In this document: piece by piece, positions 6,901-13,909 of the stretch
How the letters are laid out: each line of letters starts with the position of its first letter
Numbering within the stretch: position 1 is the stretch's first letter
Source: CAMYLR01 sp039590215
Lineage (GTDB): Bacteria; Gemmatimonadota; Gemmatimonadetes; JACCXV01; JAHWKZ01
NCBI GenBank assembly: GCA_039590215.1
Contig: JBDHFX010000030.1
Coordinates: 1-18,003, forward strand
Reading direction: 5' to 3'
Length of the DNA: 18,003 nt
Position numbers and translations under genes: made by a program
The notes under the pieces: generated by a model
What the model saw: only the letters and a program-made list of their open reading frames with translations
What the model was told of the DNA's origin: nothing
Database searches by the model: none

Positions 6901-9781
6901 CCTACCGATCGTTCTCGTACGGATCGACCAAATGCGCGACCGAGCTATCGTGCGGCAGCTCATTCGGGCACACGAGTACTGGGGTTGGAAGGGGTTGGCA
7001 GTGGACGTCGTAGTGGTGAACGAGCACCCGGTCTCGTACGCCGAAGAGCTTCAGGAGTGGCTCGAGCGGAGCCTCCGGCTGAGCCAGTCGCGAGGCCGAC
7101 ACGAGGCTCACGCGCGGCACGGGGAAGTCCACATCTTGCGCGTCGATCAGATGCCCGACGAGGATCGTGACCTGTTACTGGCTACTGCCCGGGTCGTGCT
7201 TCTCAGCCACCACGGCTCGTTGAGCGAGCAGCTCGAGAGCACGGTCGAGCATGAACCGATGACGGTTTTTGGATCGACGTCGACCAAGGCGCCTGCAGCG
7301 CCCGAATTCCCGCCGCCCAGACCGCGACTCGCGTTCTTCAACGGTCTGGGAGGCTTCGCTGAGGGCGGTCGGGAGTACGTCACGATTCTCGGCGAGGGGC
7401 AGTGGACGCCAGCCCCCTGGATCAACGTGATCGCCAATCCAGGGTTCGGTTTTCAGGTATCGGAATCGGGGTCCGGCTACACGTGGGACTCGAATAGCCG
7501 CGAGAACCGGCTCACGCCGTGGTCCAACGATCCGGTCACAGACCCGCCCGGCGAAGTGATCTACCTCCGCGACGAAGACACTGGCGAGATCTGGACGCCG
7601 ACCCCGCTGCCGATACGCCAATCCTCGCCGTACGAAATCCATCACGGGCAGGGATGGACGCGATTCGGGCTCCAGTGTCACGAGATTGCGACCGAGCTCA
7701 CCCAGTACGTTCCCGTGGATGATCCAATCAAGATCTCACGCCTAGTCATCAGGAACTTGTCGGGTCAAAAGCGCAAGCTCTCGGTCACCGCGTACGTCGA
7801 ATGGGTACTGGGAGTCGAGCGGGAGCGGAACGCGTCTTCGATCGTGACTAGCGTCGATACGGAAACGCGTGCTTTGTTCGCCCAAAACTGGTGGAGCGGC
7901 GAGTTCGCCGGCCGTGTCGCGTTTGCCGACCTGAGCGGTCAACAAGACGAGTGGACAGGGGATAGGACCGAGTTCCTGGGTCGCCACGGCACGCCGCGCG
8001 AGCCGGCTGGCATGGCGCCGGAGTTTCGCCTCTCCGGGCGGGTAGGTACGGGGTCGGATCCGTGTGCTGCGCTGCGCCGGTATCTCGTTCTCGAGCCGGG
8101 GGCCAGCATCGACGTCGTGTTCCTGCTCGGGCAGGGAGCCGACACCGAGCGGGCTCGAGCGCTGGTAGCCGAGTATCGAATCGCCAACCTCGACGCCGTA
8201 TTGGACACGGTAGTCAAGCGCTGGGAGGACATTCTCGGTGCGTTGCAGGTTCGAACCCCCGATTACTCGATGTCGATTATGCTCAATCAGTGGCTGCTGT
8301 ATCAAGCGCTGTCGTGCCGTATCTGGGCGCGGTCCGCGTTCTATCAGTCGGGCGGGGCATACGGATTCAGGGATCAACTCCAAGACGTGATGGCGCTCGT
8401 GGTCGCTGGGCGGGAAATCCCGCGACTCCATCTTCTGCAGGCCGCGGCTCGTCAGTTTCCGGAGGGTGACGTGCAGCACTGGTGGCACCCCCCATCGGGT
8501 CGGGGAGTACGGACCCAAATCTCCGACGACCGGATTTGGCTGCCGTTCGTTCTTGTCCACTACCTCAACGTAACCGGGGACACCTCGATCTTAGACGAGA
8601 GCATACCGTTCCTGGAAGGCGCGGTGTTGGCTGAGGGCGAAGTCGAGCAGTACTTCGAACCTACCGTGTCTGAAGAGAGCGCAAACTTGTACGAGCATTG
8701 CGCGCGCGCCCTTGATGTGAGCCTCAGAGTCGGCACGCATAGCCTGCCGCTGATCGGTTCCGGGGACTGGAACGACGGCATGAATCGAGTCGGAGATCAG
8801 GGACGCGGGGAGAGCATTTGGCTGGCTTGGTTTCTTCACCTCGCGCTCGAGGGGTTCATTCCGATCGCTGAAGCCCGGGATGATCGTGAGCGCGTGCAGC
8901 GGTGGAACGCGTATCTCGACGCGCTCAAACCGGCGATCGCTGAACAGGGTTGGGACGGAGACTGGTATCGGCGCGCCTACTTTGACGACGGAACACCGCT
9001 CGGTTCTGCGGCCAACGAAGAGTGCCGGATCGACTCGATCGCGCAGTCATGGGCGGTATTGTCGGGCATCGCCCGCAGCGATCGAGCGGAGCGCGCCATG
9101 AAGGCGGTCGAACAGCATTTGGTCAAACGCGGTGACGGACTGGTCTTGCTGTTTACCCCGCCATTCGATAAGACACCCATGGACCCCGGCTACATCAAGG
9201 GGTACTTGCCAGGTGTTCGGGAAAACGGTGGCCAGTACACTCACGCTGCTATCTGGTCGGTGTTGGCCTTCGCTGAGCTGGGCGACGGTGACAAAGCGGC
9301 TGAGCTCTTCTCGATCCTCAACCCGATCAACCATGCGAGCACGCGAGCGGGAATCTACCGTTACAAGGTCGAGCCCTACGTCGCTGTGGCCGATGTTTAT
9401 GCTGAGCCACCTCATGTGGGTCGCGGAGGGTGGACGTGGTACACGGGTTCGGCTGGGTGGATGTATCGAGCCGGAGTAGAGTGGATCCTCGGTTTTCGCC
9501 TCCGCGGCGAGACGCTCTATCTCGATCCGTGCATCCCGCGGGATTGGCCCAACTTCGAGTTGTCCTTTCGCTATCACTCGGCGCAGTACGAAGTGGTCGT
9601 GGAGAATCCCAATGGCGTCATGTACGGGGTGCAGGAGGTACGACTCGATGGCCTGGATCTCGAGCTCGACCACGACCGTATGCACTCGCCGACGACCCAA
9701 CGCGCCCGACCCGGGGCTGGGGCACGGATCTCTCTCGTCGACGATGGGACGACGCACACCGTCGAAGTTGTTCTGGGCTAG
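920..9781 (+). CDS. ndvB: cyclic beta-1,2-glucan synthase (NdvB/ChvB/Cgs type)
   Basis: A giant inner-membrane enzyme of 2953 residues, close to rhizobial NdvB/ChvB and Brucella Cgs (about 2800-2870). The family polymerises glucose from UDP-glucose on a protein primer, trims and cyclises it, and delivers the glucan to the periplasm. Order seen: soluble N terminus; membrane segments about 410-465; GT84 transferase with DSDTRLP at 636-642 and RxxRW (RGHRW) near 777-781; further membrane helices about 830-1000; glucoamylase-like region about 1387-1600 (HWFHLGRP, MAHHQGMT); GH94-like beta-sandwich from about 1650; second sandwich from about 2136; alpha-barrel about 2437-2864 with GDWNDGMN and candidate catalytic Asp2619. 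TTG 920 is chosen for its GAGAGG site; ATG 875 would add 15 residues. The open frame also runs back through tRNA-Ser(CGA) to 734, which is not coding. No internal frameshift. It lies alone between two tRNA-Ser genes. Product linkage is inferred from the family. Confidence 0.93.
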   Translation: MSGLLSRFLRRDGSGDEGLDPIRDEILGVERLEQEARSLAARHEVKRGFHRGHPLLPRLDANARALRAAYGVLTEAVQRDQAISPAAEWLIDNFFIVDEHVRVVRDALPGSYYRQLPKLASGNLQGRPRSYALVQLFVAHTDSRFDPYLLECATRGYQRELPLTMGELWAIPIMLRMVLIENLRRISEQIVGSRRARSRANQLADQLLVAAGQGADELAAVLRRHERRPVDSPFAVALVQRLRDSDPAVMPVLGWLEERLGEENLTPDDVVRREHLKQLSAHATTVNLITSMRRISAHDWNDFFEEVSPVESILRRDPTRIYPQMDFATRDTYRHAIEELARGSQLNELTVAERVLERANLANLRGSQSPTENGDVDRYLGYHLIRGGRHGFEKELGFRAPISRWVRRAFLTFATLGYLGTLAIVTGLLITLLVVYTAKLGVSSAVLVVLAALAVIPASDLAVAVLHRDIGELLSPRRLPKLDFRSGIPEQFGTLIVVPTMLSSEADAGDQVEQIERHYLVGPHGHVALALLSDWVDAEEETLSDDDLVLAAAAAGISELNNKYGPRPDGGPRFLLLHRRRVWNAGESRWMGWERKRGKIHELNRFLRGARDTTFIERRDGLTDVPKNVKFVITLDSDTRLPPGAAQRMIGAMAHPLNQPRFDAATGRVEAGYGILQPRITPVLPAAGEVSWYHRIYSGPTGIDPYSAAVSDVYQDLFNEASYVGKGIYDVDAFEAALTDRVPENSLLSHDLFEGSFARTGLVSDIELFDDFPTNYETSVRRGHRWARGDWQLLPWIVGQPPTINGQRRDFSLPLINRWKMVDNLRRTLSAPSTFALLVAGWALLPLSPLLWTGFVVATIGMPQAVPVLSGLLPLRRGIAKRSHIRDILSDAVMATARVGLVVVFVANRAAIMVDAIARTLVRLVSRRRLLEWVTAARAGRGVATTVAEIYRSMWKPITLAVGAAMVLVLIRPTALLLALPVILLWVLSPAIALRLSRPREKEHVATIGASESRTLRTVGRRTWRFFEIVVGAEDNWLPPDNLQEDPEPLIAHRTSPTNIGMYALSVVAARDFGWIGTLELEERLRQTITALEKLERFKGHYYNWYDTQTLVPLEPRYISTVDSGNLAGHLLTAAAACREIVSEPAVRAVAFDGVADAMELVNEAVRAQGPVDRSQTVLRHDLELAVKALAEGLSGTAETPVDRSVRLATLDSTADELVDVAEALAAESDGATPTELLTWARAARDSIKSHLRDLEWLVPWGRMLADGVPETLASHPEAAEGWEKIERMLSVTPVVTESQDLCGEARATIAKIKIHLESSGGDVVADRWLSKLDRAVDAGCQRASELTRNLQAFAVRADQLANEMEFDFLYDETRHLFPIGYRVSEGRHDSGYYDLLASEARLASLFAIAKRDVPVEHWFHLGRPVTPTGRGSALLSWSGSMFEYLMPYLIVDAAPGTLLDRTQRLVVDRQIRYGRTRGVPWGVSESAYNARDLNLNYQYSHFGIPGLGLTRGLSEDLVVAPYATGLAVMVDPNAAARNFERLAEHGGLGVLGFHEALDFTPERVPKGQSVAAVKAHMAHHQGMTIVAIDNALNDGVMRRRFHSVPMISASELLLQERIPRDVSVARPRREEVRAARHIREIVPPVVRRFRTPHTTYPRTHLLSNGRYSVMVTHAGSGYSRWNDIAVTRWREDPTLDPWGAFVYVRDVASDEMWSVGHQPTAAEPDHYEVGFSEDRAEFQRRDGAMWTSMEVIVSPEDDGELRRVTIKNLGGGTKEIELTSYAEVVLTTPQADIAHPAFQKLFVQTEFLPAFGALLATRRPRSEDEREVWVAHVMTIEGETVGGLQYETDRARFLDRGHGVGRPGSVANGRPLSNTTGAVLDPILSLRRTLRLGPGETARVTFSTLVAGSRESALALIDKYGETTTFERESELAWTQAQVQLQHLGIEADEAHLFQRLAGHIIYSSPALRPPAAVLTRNELGQSTLWSYGISGDLPIVLVRIDQMRDRAIVRQLIRAHEYWGWKGLAVDVVVVNEHPVSYAEELQEWLERSLRLSQSRGRHEAHARHGEVHILRVDQMPDEDRDLLLATARVVLLSHHGSLSEQLESTVEHEPMTVFGSTSTKAPAAPEFPPPRPRLAFFNGLGGFAEGGREYVTILGEGQWTPAPWINVIANPGFGFQVSESGSGYTWDSNSRENRLTPWSNDPVTDPPGEVIYLRDEDTGEIWTPTPLPIRQSSPYEIHHGQGWTRFGLQCHEIATELTQYVPVDDPIKISRLVIRNLSGQKRKLSVTAYVEWVLGVERERNASSIVTSVDTETRALFAQNWWSGEFAGRVAFADLSGQQDEWTGDRTEFLGRHGTPREPAGMAPEFRLSGRVGTGSDPCAALRRYLVLEPGASIDVVFLLGQGADTERARALVAEYRIANLDAVLDTVVKRWEDILGALQVRTPDYSMSIMLNQWLLYQALSCRIWARSAFYQSGGAYGFRDQLQDVMALVVAGREIPRLHLLQAAARQFPEGDVQHWWHPPSGRGVRTQISDDRIWLPFVLVHYLNVTGDTSILDESIPFLEGAVLAEGEVEQYFEPTVSEESANLYEHCARALDVSLRVGTHSLPLIGSGDWNDGMNRVGDQGRGESIWLAWFLHLALEGFIPIAEARDDRERVQRWNAYLDALKPAIAEQGWDGDWYRRAYFDDGTPLGSAANEECRIDSIAQSWAVLSGIARSDRAERAMKAVEQHLVKRGDGLVLLFTPPFDKTPMDPGYIKGYLPGVRENGGQYTHAAIWSVLAFAELGDGDKAAELFSILNPINHASTRAGIYRYKVEPYVAVADVYAEPPHVGRGGWTWYTGSAGWMYRAGVEWILGFRLRGETLYLDPCIPRDWPNFELSFRYHSAQYEVVVENPNGVMYGVQEVRLDGLDLELDHDRMHSPTTQRARPGAGARISLVDDGTTHTVEVVLG

Positions 9782-9790
9782 ATCCTCGTG

Positions 9791-9819
9791 CTGACTCAGT
9801 GCTCAACGAAGGATATCTT
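9791..9819 (+). promoter_or_regulatory. possible promoter of tRNA-Ser(GGA) and the following operon
   Basis: CTGACT (9791-9796), a 17-nt spacer and TATCTT (9814-9819) form a moderate sigma-70-like pair (4/6 at each box) inside the 52-nt gap after ndvB. Transcription would start near 9826, about eight bases before the tRNA. It is the only space upstream of the tRNA for a promoter that is not inside ndvB. Confidence 0.35.
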
Positions 9820-9833
9820 CCGGGTGCACGTGC

Positions 9834-9924
9834 GGAGAGGTGTCCGAGTGGTCGAAGGAGCGCGACTGGAAATCGCGTAGACGTTAACAGCGTCTCGCGG
9901 GTTCGAATCCCGCCCTCTCCGCCA
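9834..9924 (+). tRNA. tRNA-Ser(GGA)
   Basis: A complete class II tRNA with encoded CCA (9922-9924). Acceptor GGAGAGG (9834-9840) pairs with CCTCTCC. Anticodon stem CGCGA/TCGCG encloses loop CTGGAAA (9866-9872), giving anticodon GGA at 9868-9870, which reads UCU/UCC. The long variable arm (AGACG...CGTCT) and T arm GCGGG/CCCGC around TTCGAAT are intact. It ends 20 nt before the TTG start of the GT2 gene. Confidence 0.97.
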
Positions 9925-9944
9925 TCAATTTGTGAGGCGGTCCA

Positions 9945-10724
9945 TTGATCAGCTCTGAGAATAGGGCGGTGCCGGCGATCGTGATCCCGGCCTATCGCGC
10001 AGAATCGACACTCTCGACGGTGATCGAGCGCATTCCGGATGCGTTCTGGGAAACTGGATCGGTCATCATCGTGAATGATGCCAGCCCGGATCGAACTGGA
10101 CAGGTGGCGCGCGAGCTGGCGGCCGACAATCCACGCATAGCGGTTGTGGATCACCGTGAGAACCGCGGTTATGGGGGAGCGTTGAAAAGCGGACTTAGGG
10201 TGGCCTTGAATCGTGGTGCCGACGGCATCGCCATTGTTCACTCTGACGGGCAGTACGCGCCCGAGAAGGCTCTCGATCTTCTGGCCCCCGTCTTGCACGG
10301 TGATGCATGTATCGTTCAAGGATCTCGGCTACTGGAGGGTGGCGCACGAGGGGGAGGCATGCCTCTAACCCGGTACATTCCAAACCGCGTGCTGACAACC
10401 ATCGAGAACCTGGCGTTTGGTACCGGAATGAGAGAGTTCCACAGCGGATACATGGTATACTCTCGCGCTCTGCTGGAGCGGGTCCCATACGAGAGACTAC
10501 AGGACAACTACAATTTCGATGCGGAGATGATCTTGATGGCTCACTTGGCCGGGATGCGGTGCGTCGAAATCGCGATTCCCACTCGCTATGACGAACACAG
10601 TTCGAGCTTGTCGCCGATCCCGTATGGTCTCAACGTACTGCGAATGATCGGTCGTCATATCGCTGGTCACTATCGACGTCTCCTTGAAGAACACAGACGG
10701 GCCGCGGGTGCACCTATCGGATGA
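9945..10724 (+). CDS. GT2 glycosyltransferase, polyprenyl-phosphate sugar synthase-like
   Basis: A 259-residue family 2 (GT-A) glycosyltransferase. Seen: N-terminal VIPAYRAE strand (13-20), NDASPD nucleotide-binding loop (44-49), NRGYGGAL (73-80) and HSDGQYAPE around D101 in the DXD position. The first Asp of the classic DAD is Ser/His here, as in many DGQYAPE-type members. FDAEM (191-195) and EIAIPTRY (208-215) follow. Family members transfer a hexose from a nucleotide sugar to dolichyl or undecaprenyl phosphate, or act in surface polysaccharide assembly; the exact acceptor is not shown. No C-terminal membrane helix is evident, so it is probably a peripheral cytoplasmic enzyme. The TTG start is supported by GAGG at 9934-9937. 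It is the first gene of a four-gene operon, starts 20 nt after tRNA-Ser(GGA), and its TGA overlaps the next ATG (ATGA). Confidence 0.85.
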   Translation: MISSENRAVPAIVIPAYRAESTLSTVIERIPDAFWETGSVIIVNDASPDRTGQVARELAADNPRIAVVDHRENRGYGGALKSGLRVALNRGADGIAIVHSDGQYAPEKALDLLAPVLHGDACIVQGSRLLEGGARGGGMPLTRYIPNRVLTTIENLAFGTGMREFHSGYMVYSRALLERVPYERLQDNYNFDAEMILMAHLAGMRCVEIAIPTRYDEHSSSLSPIPYGLNVLRMIGRHIAGHYRRLLEEHRRAAGAPIG

Positions 10725-12052
10725 TTTTCCATCTCCGGGACTACGTTCTTCATCCGCTGGCGATAAAGCGGTTCCACGACTTGCTAGGCGAATCTCAATA
10801 CTGGTCGCCGGAACGTCGTCACGGATGGGTGCAGGAGCGACTCGATCGGACGCTACGACATGCCGTCAGGAACGTGCCCTACTATCGAAAGACGCTGGGT
10901 CCATACGAGTCTGACTTCAACGAGATGGTTGACCGACTTGACATCAGCCCTCTCCCCGCAATTACGAAGGAGATAGTGCGGAACAACTTTCGTGAGCTGT
11001 GCGCTGAGAACCTGAACGACTACGGCCCGGTGCCTACTCAAACCAGCGGGTCCACCGGAACGCCGACCAAGTTCTTCCTCGACCGGGAATCAAACATCAC
11101 GCAGTTCGCTTCTATTTGGAGGGTGCTGAACTGGTCTGGGTATCGATTCGGGGACCGCTTCGCAGATCTGACCGGGTTTCTACCTAAGGACGACCGGCTC
11201 TTCCGGTATGATCTGCAGTTGAACTGCTTGCACTTGTCGTCGTTCAACTTCAAGAAAGAAAATATGCCTCTGTACGCTCAGCGCTTGAAGAGGTTCAAAC
11301 CGGTGCTGATCAAGGCCTACCCATCGGCACTGGAGTTGTTTTGTCGCTGGCTGAGAGAGTTGGGTCTCGATGATTATCGGCCGCCAAGCGTCCTCACGGC
11401 GGCGGAAACTCTTCTCGAGCATCAGAAGGCGATCATTCAGGATGTTCTGCGGTGCCCGGTGTTCGATTTCTACAATCAGAACGAGAGGGCGGCGCTCTTC
11501 AGCACGTGTGAAGAGGAGACCTACCACGTGCACGAGGAGTATTCGTTCGCGGAGATCCTGGATAGATCGACTAACGGCAACGAGTCTGGTGGGACCGGGG
11601 AAGTCGTTGCCACCACCTTTCACAATCAAGCGATGCCGCTAATCCGCTATCGAACGAATGACCTAGCTGAAAAGCTCGAACGCCCTTGCGGCTGCGGTCG
11701 TACCTACGGGACCGTGAGAAACATCATTGGACGAATTGAAGACGTAGTCATCACGCCGGATGGGCGGCATGTGGGCCGGCTCGACGCCGCGTTCAAGGCT
11801 TCGCCCGGAGTGCGTCTTAGCCAGATAGTGCAGGATACCGTGGATGCTGTGGATGTAAGGATCGTGAAGGGTGTTTCATTTCAGCAGTCGGACGTGGATA
11901 AGATCGAAGATGGGCTGCGGGCCCGACTAGGAAGCGAAATCGGGATACGCTTTGCTTTTGTCGACTCGATCCCTCCAGGCACGAACGGCAAGATACAATT
12001 TGTGATTTCGAAACCTGGCCGTGAGTTGGCCTCGATGACCAATGATCGGTAG
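10721..12052 (+). CDS. CapK/PaaK-like adenylate-forming enzyme
   Basis: A 443-residue member of the ANL superfamily, phenylacetate-CoA ligase/CapK branch. It activates a carboxylic acid as acyl-AMP and may pass it to CoA or another acceptor. Seen: P-loop TSGSTGTPT (108-116), FYNQNERA (250-257), RYRTNDLA (309-316), Cys-rich CGCGRTYG (323-330), hinge GRIEDVVITPDG (337-348) followed by HVGRLDAAFK, and a C-terminal NGKIQFVIS with the expected lysine. HVGRLD and the setting are typical of CapK-like proteins in surface polysaccharide clusters. No phenylacetate catabolic genes are nearby, so the 'phenylacetate-CoA ligase' label should not be taken as the substrate. ATG overlaps the GT2 stop (ATGA), implying translational coupling. 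The acid substrate is unknown. Confidence 0.85.
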   Translation: MIFHLRDYVLHPLAIKRFHDLLGESQYWSPERRHGWVQERLDRTLRHAVRNVPYYRKTLGPYESDFNEMVDRLDISPLPAITKEIVRNNFRELCAENLNDYGPVPTQTSGSTGTPTKFFLDRESNITQFASIWRVLNWSGYRFGDRFADLTGFLPKDDRLFRYDLQLNCLHLSSFNFKKENMPLYAQRLKRFKPVLIKAYPSALELFCRWLRELGLDDYRPPSVLTAAETLLEHQKAIIQDVLRCPVFDFYNQNERAALFSTCEEETYHVHEEYSFAEILDRSTNGNESGGTGEVVATTFHNQAMPLIRYRTNDLAEKLERPCGCGRTYGTVRNIIGRIEDVVITPDGRHVGRLDAAFKASPGVRLSQIVQDTVDAVDVRIVKGVSFQQSDVDKIEDGLRARLGSEIGIRFAFVDSIPPGTNGKIQFVISKPGRELASMTNDR

Positions 12053-12064
12053 CTGAGCCAGTCG

Positions 12065-13909
12065 ATGTGTGGGATTGTGGGAGCTGTGATGGACGAGGGG
12101 CGGGGTGCCGACCTGGTCAAGGAGATGAGGTCGTTGCTCAGCCATCGTGGTCCAGACGAGCCGGGTTTTTACTCAGACGCCGGAGTCTCACTCGGCTTTC
12201 GGCGGTTGAGTATTATCGATCCAGGCGCTGGGCACCAACCCGTGTTCAGCGAGGATGAGTCGATTGTCGTGCTCTGCAACGGCGAGATCTACAACCACGC
12301 TGATCATCGGAAGAACCTCGAGCAGAGTGGTCACCAGTTCAAGTCGGGCTCCGACGCAGAGGTTATCCCGCACCTGTATGAGCAGTTGGGCCACGACTTT
12401 GCAGGTCACCTTCACGGCATGTTTGCGATCTCACTCTATGATCGCGACAAAAGGCAGCTAGTCCTCGCGCGCGATCCAATCGGCATCAAGCCGTTGTACT
12501 ACATGCAAACCTCCGAGGGGTTCTACTTCGCCTCGGAGATGAAGTGCTTCCTCCTGGTGCCCGAGTACTCTCCAGAAGTAGACCGGACTGCGCTCGATCG
12601 GCTTTTGACTTTCCGGCACATCCCCGGAGAGAATCGTCTGCTCAGTGGTGTTCGAAGCCTACCACCAGGACATCTGTTGATCTACGATCTGAGCACGCGC
12701 ACAGCTCGCACAGAATGTTATTACAGTATTCCGGACAGGGCTTCGCAGTCGCGGATCAGCATGGATGAAGCGGCCGCCGAAGTTGTGCGGCTATTCGACG
12801 ACTCGGTGAGAGCTAGGCTCATGAGTGACGTCCCCCTGGGTGTAGCGCTGTCTGGAGGGCTTGATTCTTCGGCAATAGCGGCCTCGGTCGCTATCCAGTC
12901 GGGACCACCGATAACATTCGCCGTGAATACTGGCGAGAAGACAGATGACGTTGAGTGTGCGCGGCTGGTTGCGGAACGTTACAAGACCGATCACCACGAG
13001 TTCAACATGGTGCCGGAAGACCTGCACGCGGTGGTGCCTACCGTGATGTGGCATGTTGAGGAGCCCTTCGGTATTGCCGAGGTGCCGTCCTATTACCTGG
13101 GAATGGCGGCCGCCAAGTTCGTTAAAGTGTTGCTTTCTGGTGACGGTGCTGACGAGCTGTTTGGGGGCTATTCCAGATTTCAGCCAATCAACATGATGCC
13201 GTTTCTGCCAAAGTCCGTCCTGAAATGGGGCTATGTGAGAGGCGTAAACGGACTCACGAAACGCGAGCGAAGACGTCTCTACGGACCGGCCCAGAGGTCC
13301 TATCTGGGGCCCGATTCGAACGTAAAGCTCGACGCGTCCCTTGATCGAACGGGAGGTACCGTCCTCGATCGGGTCTTGCGCTACGAGTTGGCAGTTCAGC
13401 TTCCACAGTATCAGCTGACACGTCTCGATAAGATGACGATGGCACACAGCGTGGAAACGCGTGTACCGTTCCTCGATACGAACCTCGTTGCCTATGTGGC
13501 AAACCTCTCTTCGAGACTGAAGGTCCGCGGCATCCGTGAGAAACTCCTTCTGAAACGTGCGATGGCGGACCGCCTACCAGCTCGGGTGATAGAGCGTCGA
13601 AAGCTCGGTCTCACCGCCCCGGCAAAGCGACTCCTTCGGGGTGACTCGGGGGATTTCTACCGTCAGGAATTGAGCGCTGGCCGCTCGACGTTGGATCACT
13701 ACTTTTCATCGTCAGCGATCGACCGCTTGTTCTCTTCCTTGGGTCGTGGTGTTCTGACCATTCCAGAGCAGAAGTTGTTTCAACTTTACTCATTCTTGAA
13801 GTGGCATCAGATCTTCGTCGAGGGGGATCGGCCGACTCGAGCGGAGACGATCGAGCCCGGACCGAGTGCCTCTCAGGATCCGAGAGTAGTGGGAGGTGTC
13901 TCATCATGA
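12065..13909 (+). CDS. asnB: AsnB-type glutamine-dependent asparagine synthase / amidotransferase
   Basis: A 614-residue class II glutamine amidotransferase fused to an ATP-dependent synthetase. The N-terminal Ntn domain has nucleophile Cys2 (MCGIVG), HRGPDE (27-32), GFRRLSIID (44-52), CNGEIYNH (71-78) and GSDAE with D97. The synthetase domain has the PP-loop SGGLDSS (263-269), SGDGADELFGGY (about 358-369) and SVETRVPFLD. True AsnB makes asparagine from aspartate through an aspartyl-AMP. Relatives in polysaccharide and secondary-metabolite clusters amidate uronic acids or other carboxylates. Position 12 nt after the CapK-like gene and overlapping an SDR epimerase favours a pathway-specific amidotransferase, but general asparagine synthesis cannot be excluded. 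ATG 12065 is fixed by the need for Cys2; no clear Shine-Dalgarno precedes it, suggesting coupling. Confidence 0.9.
   Translation: MCGIVGAVMDEGRGADLVKEMRSLLSHRGPDEPGFYSDAGVSLGFRRLSIIDPGAGHQPVFSEDESIVVLCNGEIYNHADHRKNLEQSGHQFKSGSDAEVIPHLYEQLGHDFAGHLHGMFAISLYDRDKRQLVLARDPIGIKPLYYMQTSEGFYFASEMKCFLLVPEYSPEVDRTALDRLLTFRHIPGENRLLSGVRSLPPGHLLIYDLSTRTARTECYYSIPDRASQSRISMDEAAAEVVRLFDDSVRARLMSDVPLGVALSGGLDSSAIAASVAIQSGPPITFAVNTGEKTDDVECARLVAERYKTDHHEFNMVPEDLHAVVPTVMWHVEEPFGIAEVPSYYLGMAAAKFVKVLLSGDGADELFGGYSRFQPINMMPFLPKSVLKWGYVRGVNGLTKRERRRLYGPAQRSYLGPDSNVKLDASLDRTGGTVLDRVLRYELAVQLPQYQLTRLDKMTMAHSVETRVPFLDTNLVAYVANLSSRLKVRGIREKLLLKRAMADRLPARVIERRKLGLTAPAKRLLRGDSGDFYRQELSAGRSTLDHYFSSSAIDRLFSSLGRGVLTIPEQKLFQLYSFLKWHQIFVEGDRPTRAETIEPGPSASQDPRVVGGVSS
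13891..13898 (+). promoter_or_regulatory. ribosome-binding site deciding the SDR start
   Basis: GGGAGGTG lies seven bases before ATG 13906, inside the end of asnB. It supports ATG 13906, which begins exactly at the Rossmann strand, over a start 35 codons upstream. Confidence 0.75.

Noticed and set aside
7742..8560. 272-codon open frame on the minus strand inside ndvB
   Set aside because: Arg/Pro-rich translation with no recognisable motif, wholly antisense to a conserved GH94 region; a codon-bias shadow.
779..9924. Integrative element bounded by the two tRNA-Ser genes
   Set aside because: No integrase, excisionase or duplicated tRNA 3' fragment is visible; the shared bases are those expected of any two bacterial tRNA-Ser genes. 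Kept only as a low-certainty hypothesis.
10721..12052. Phenylacetate degradation enzyme
   Set aside because: The fold matches PaaK, but no phenylacetate catabolic genes are nearby; GRIEDVVITPDGRHVGRLD and the neighbours fit the CapK-like polysaccharide branch better.
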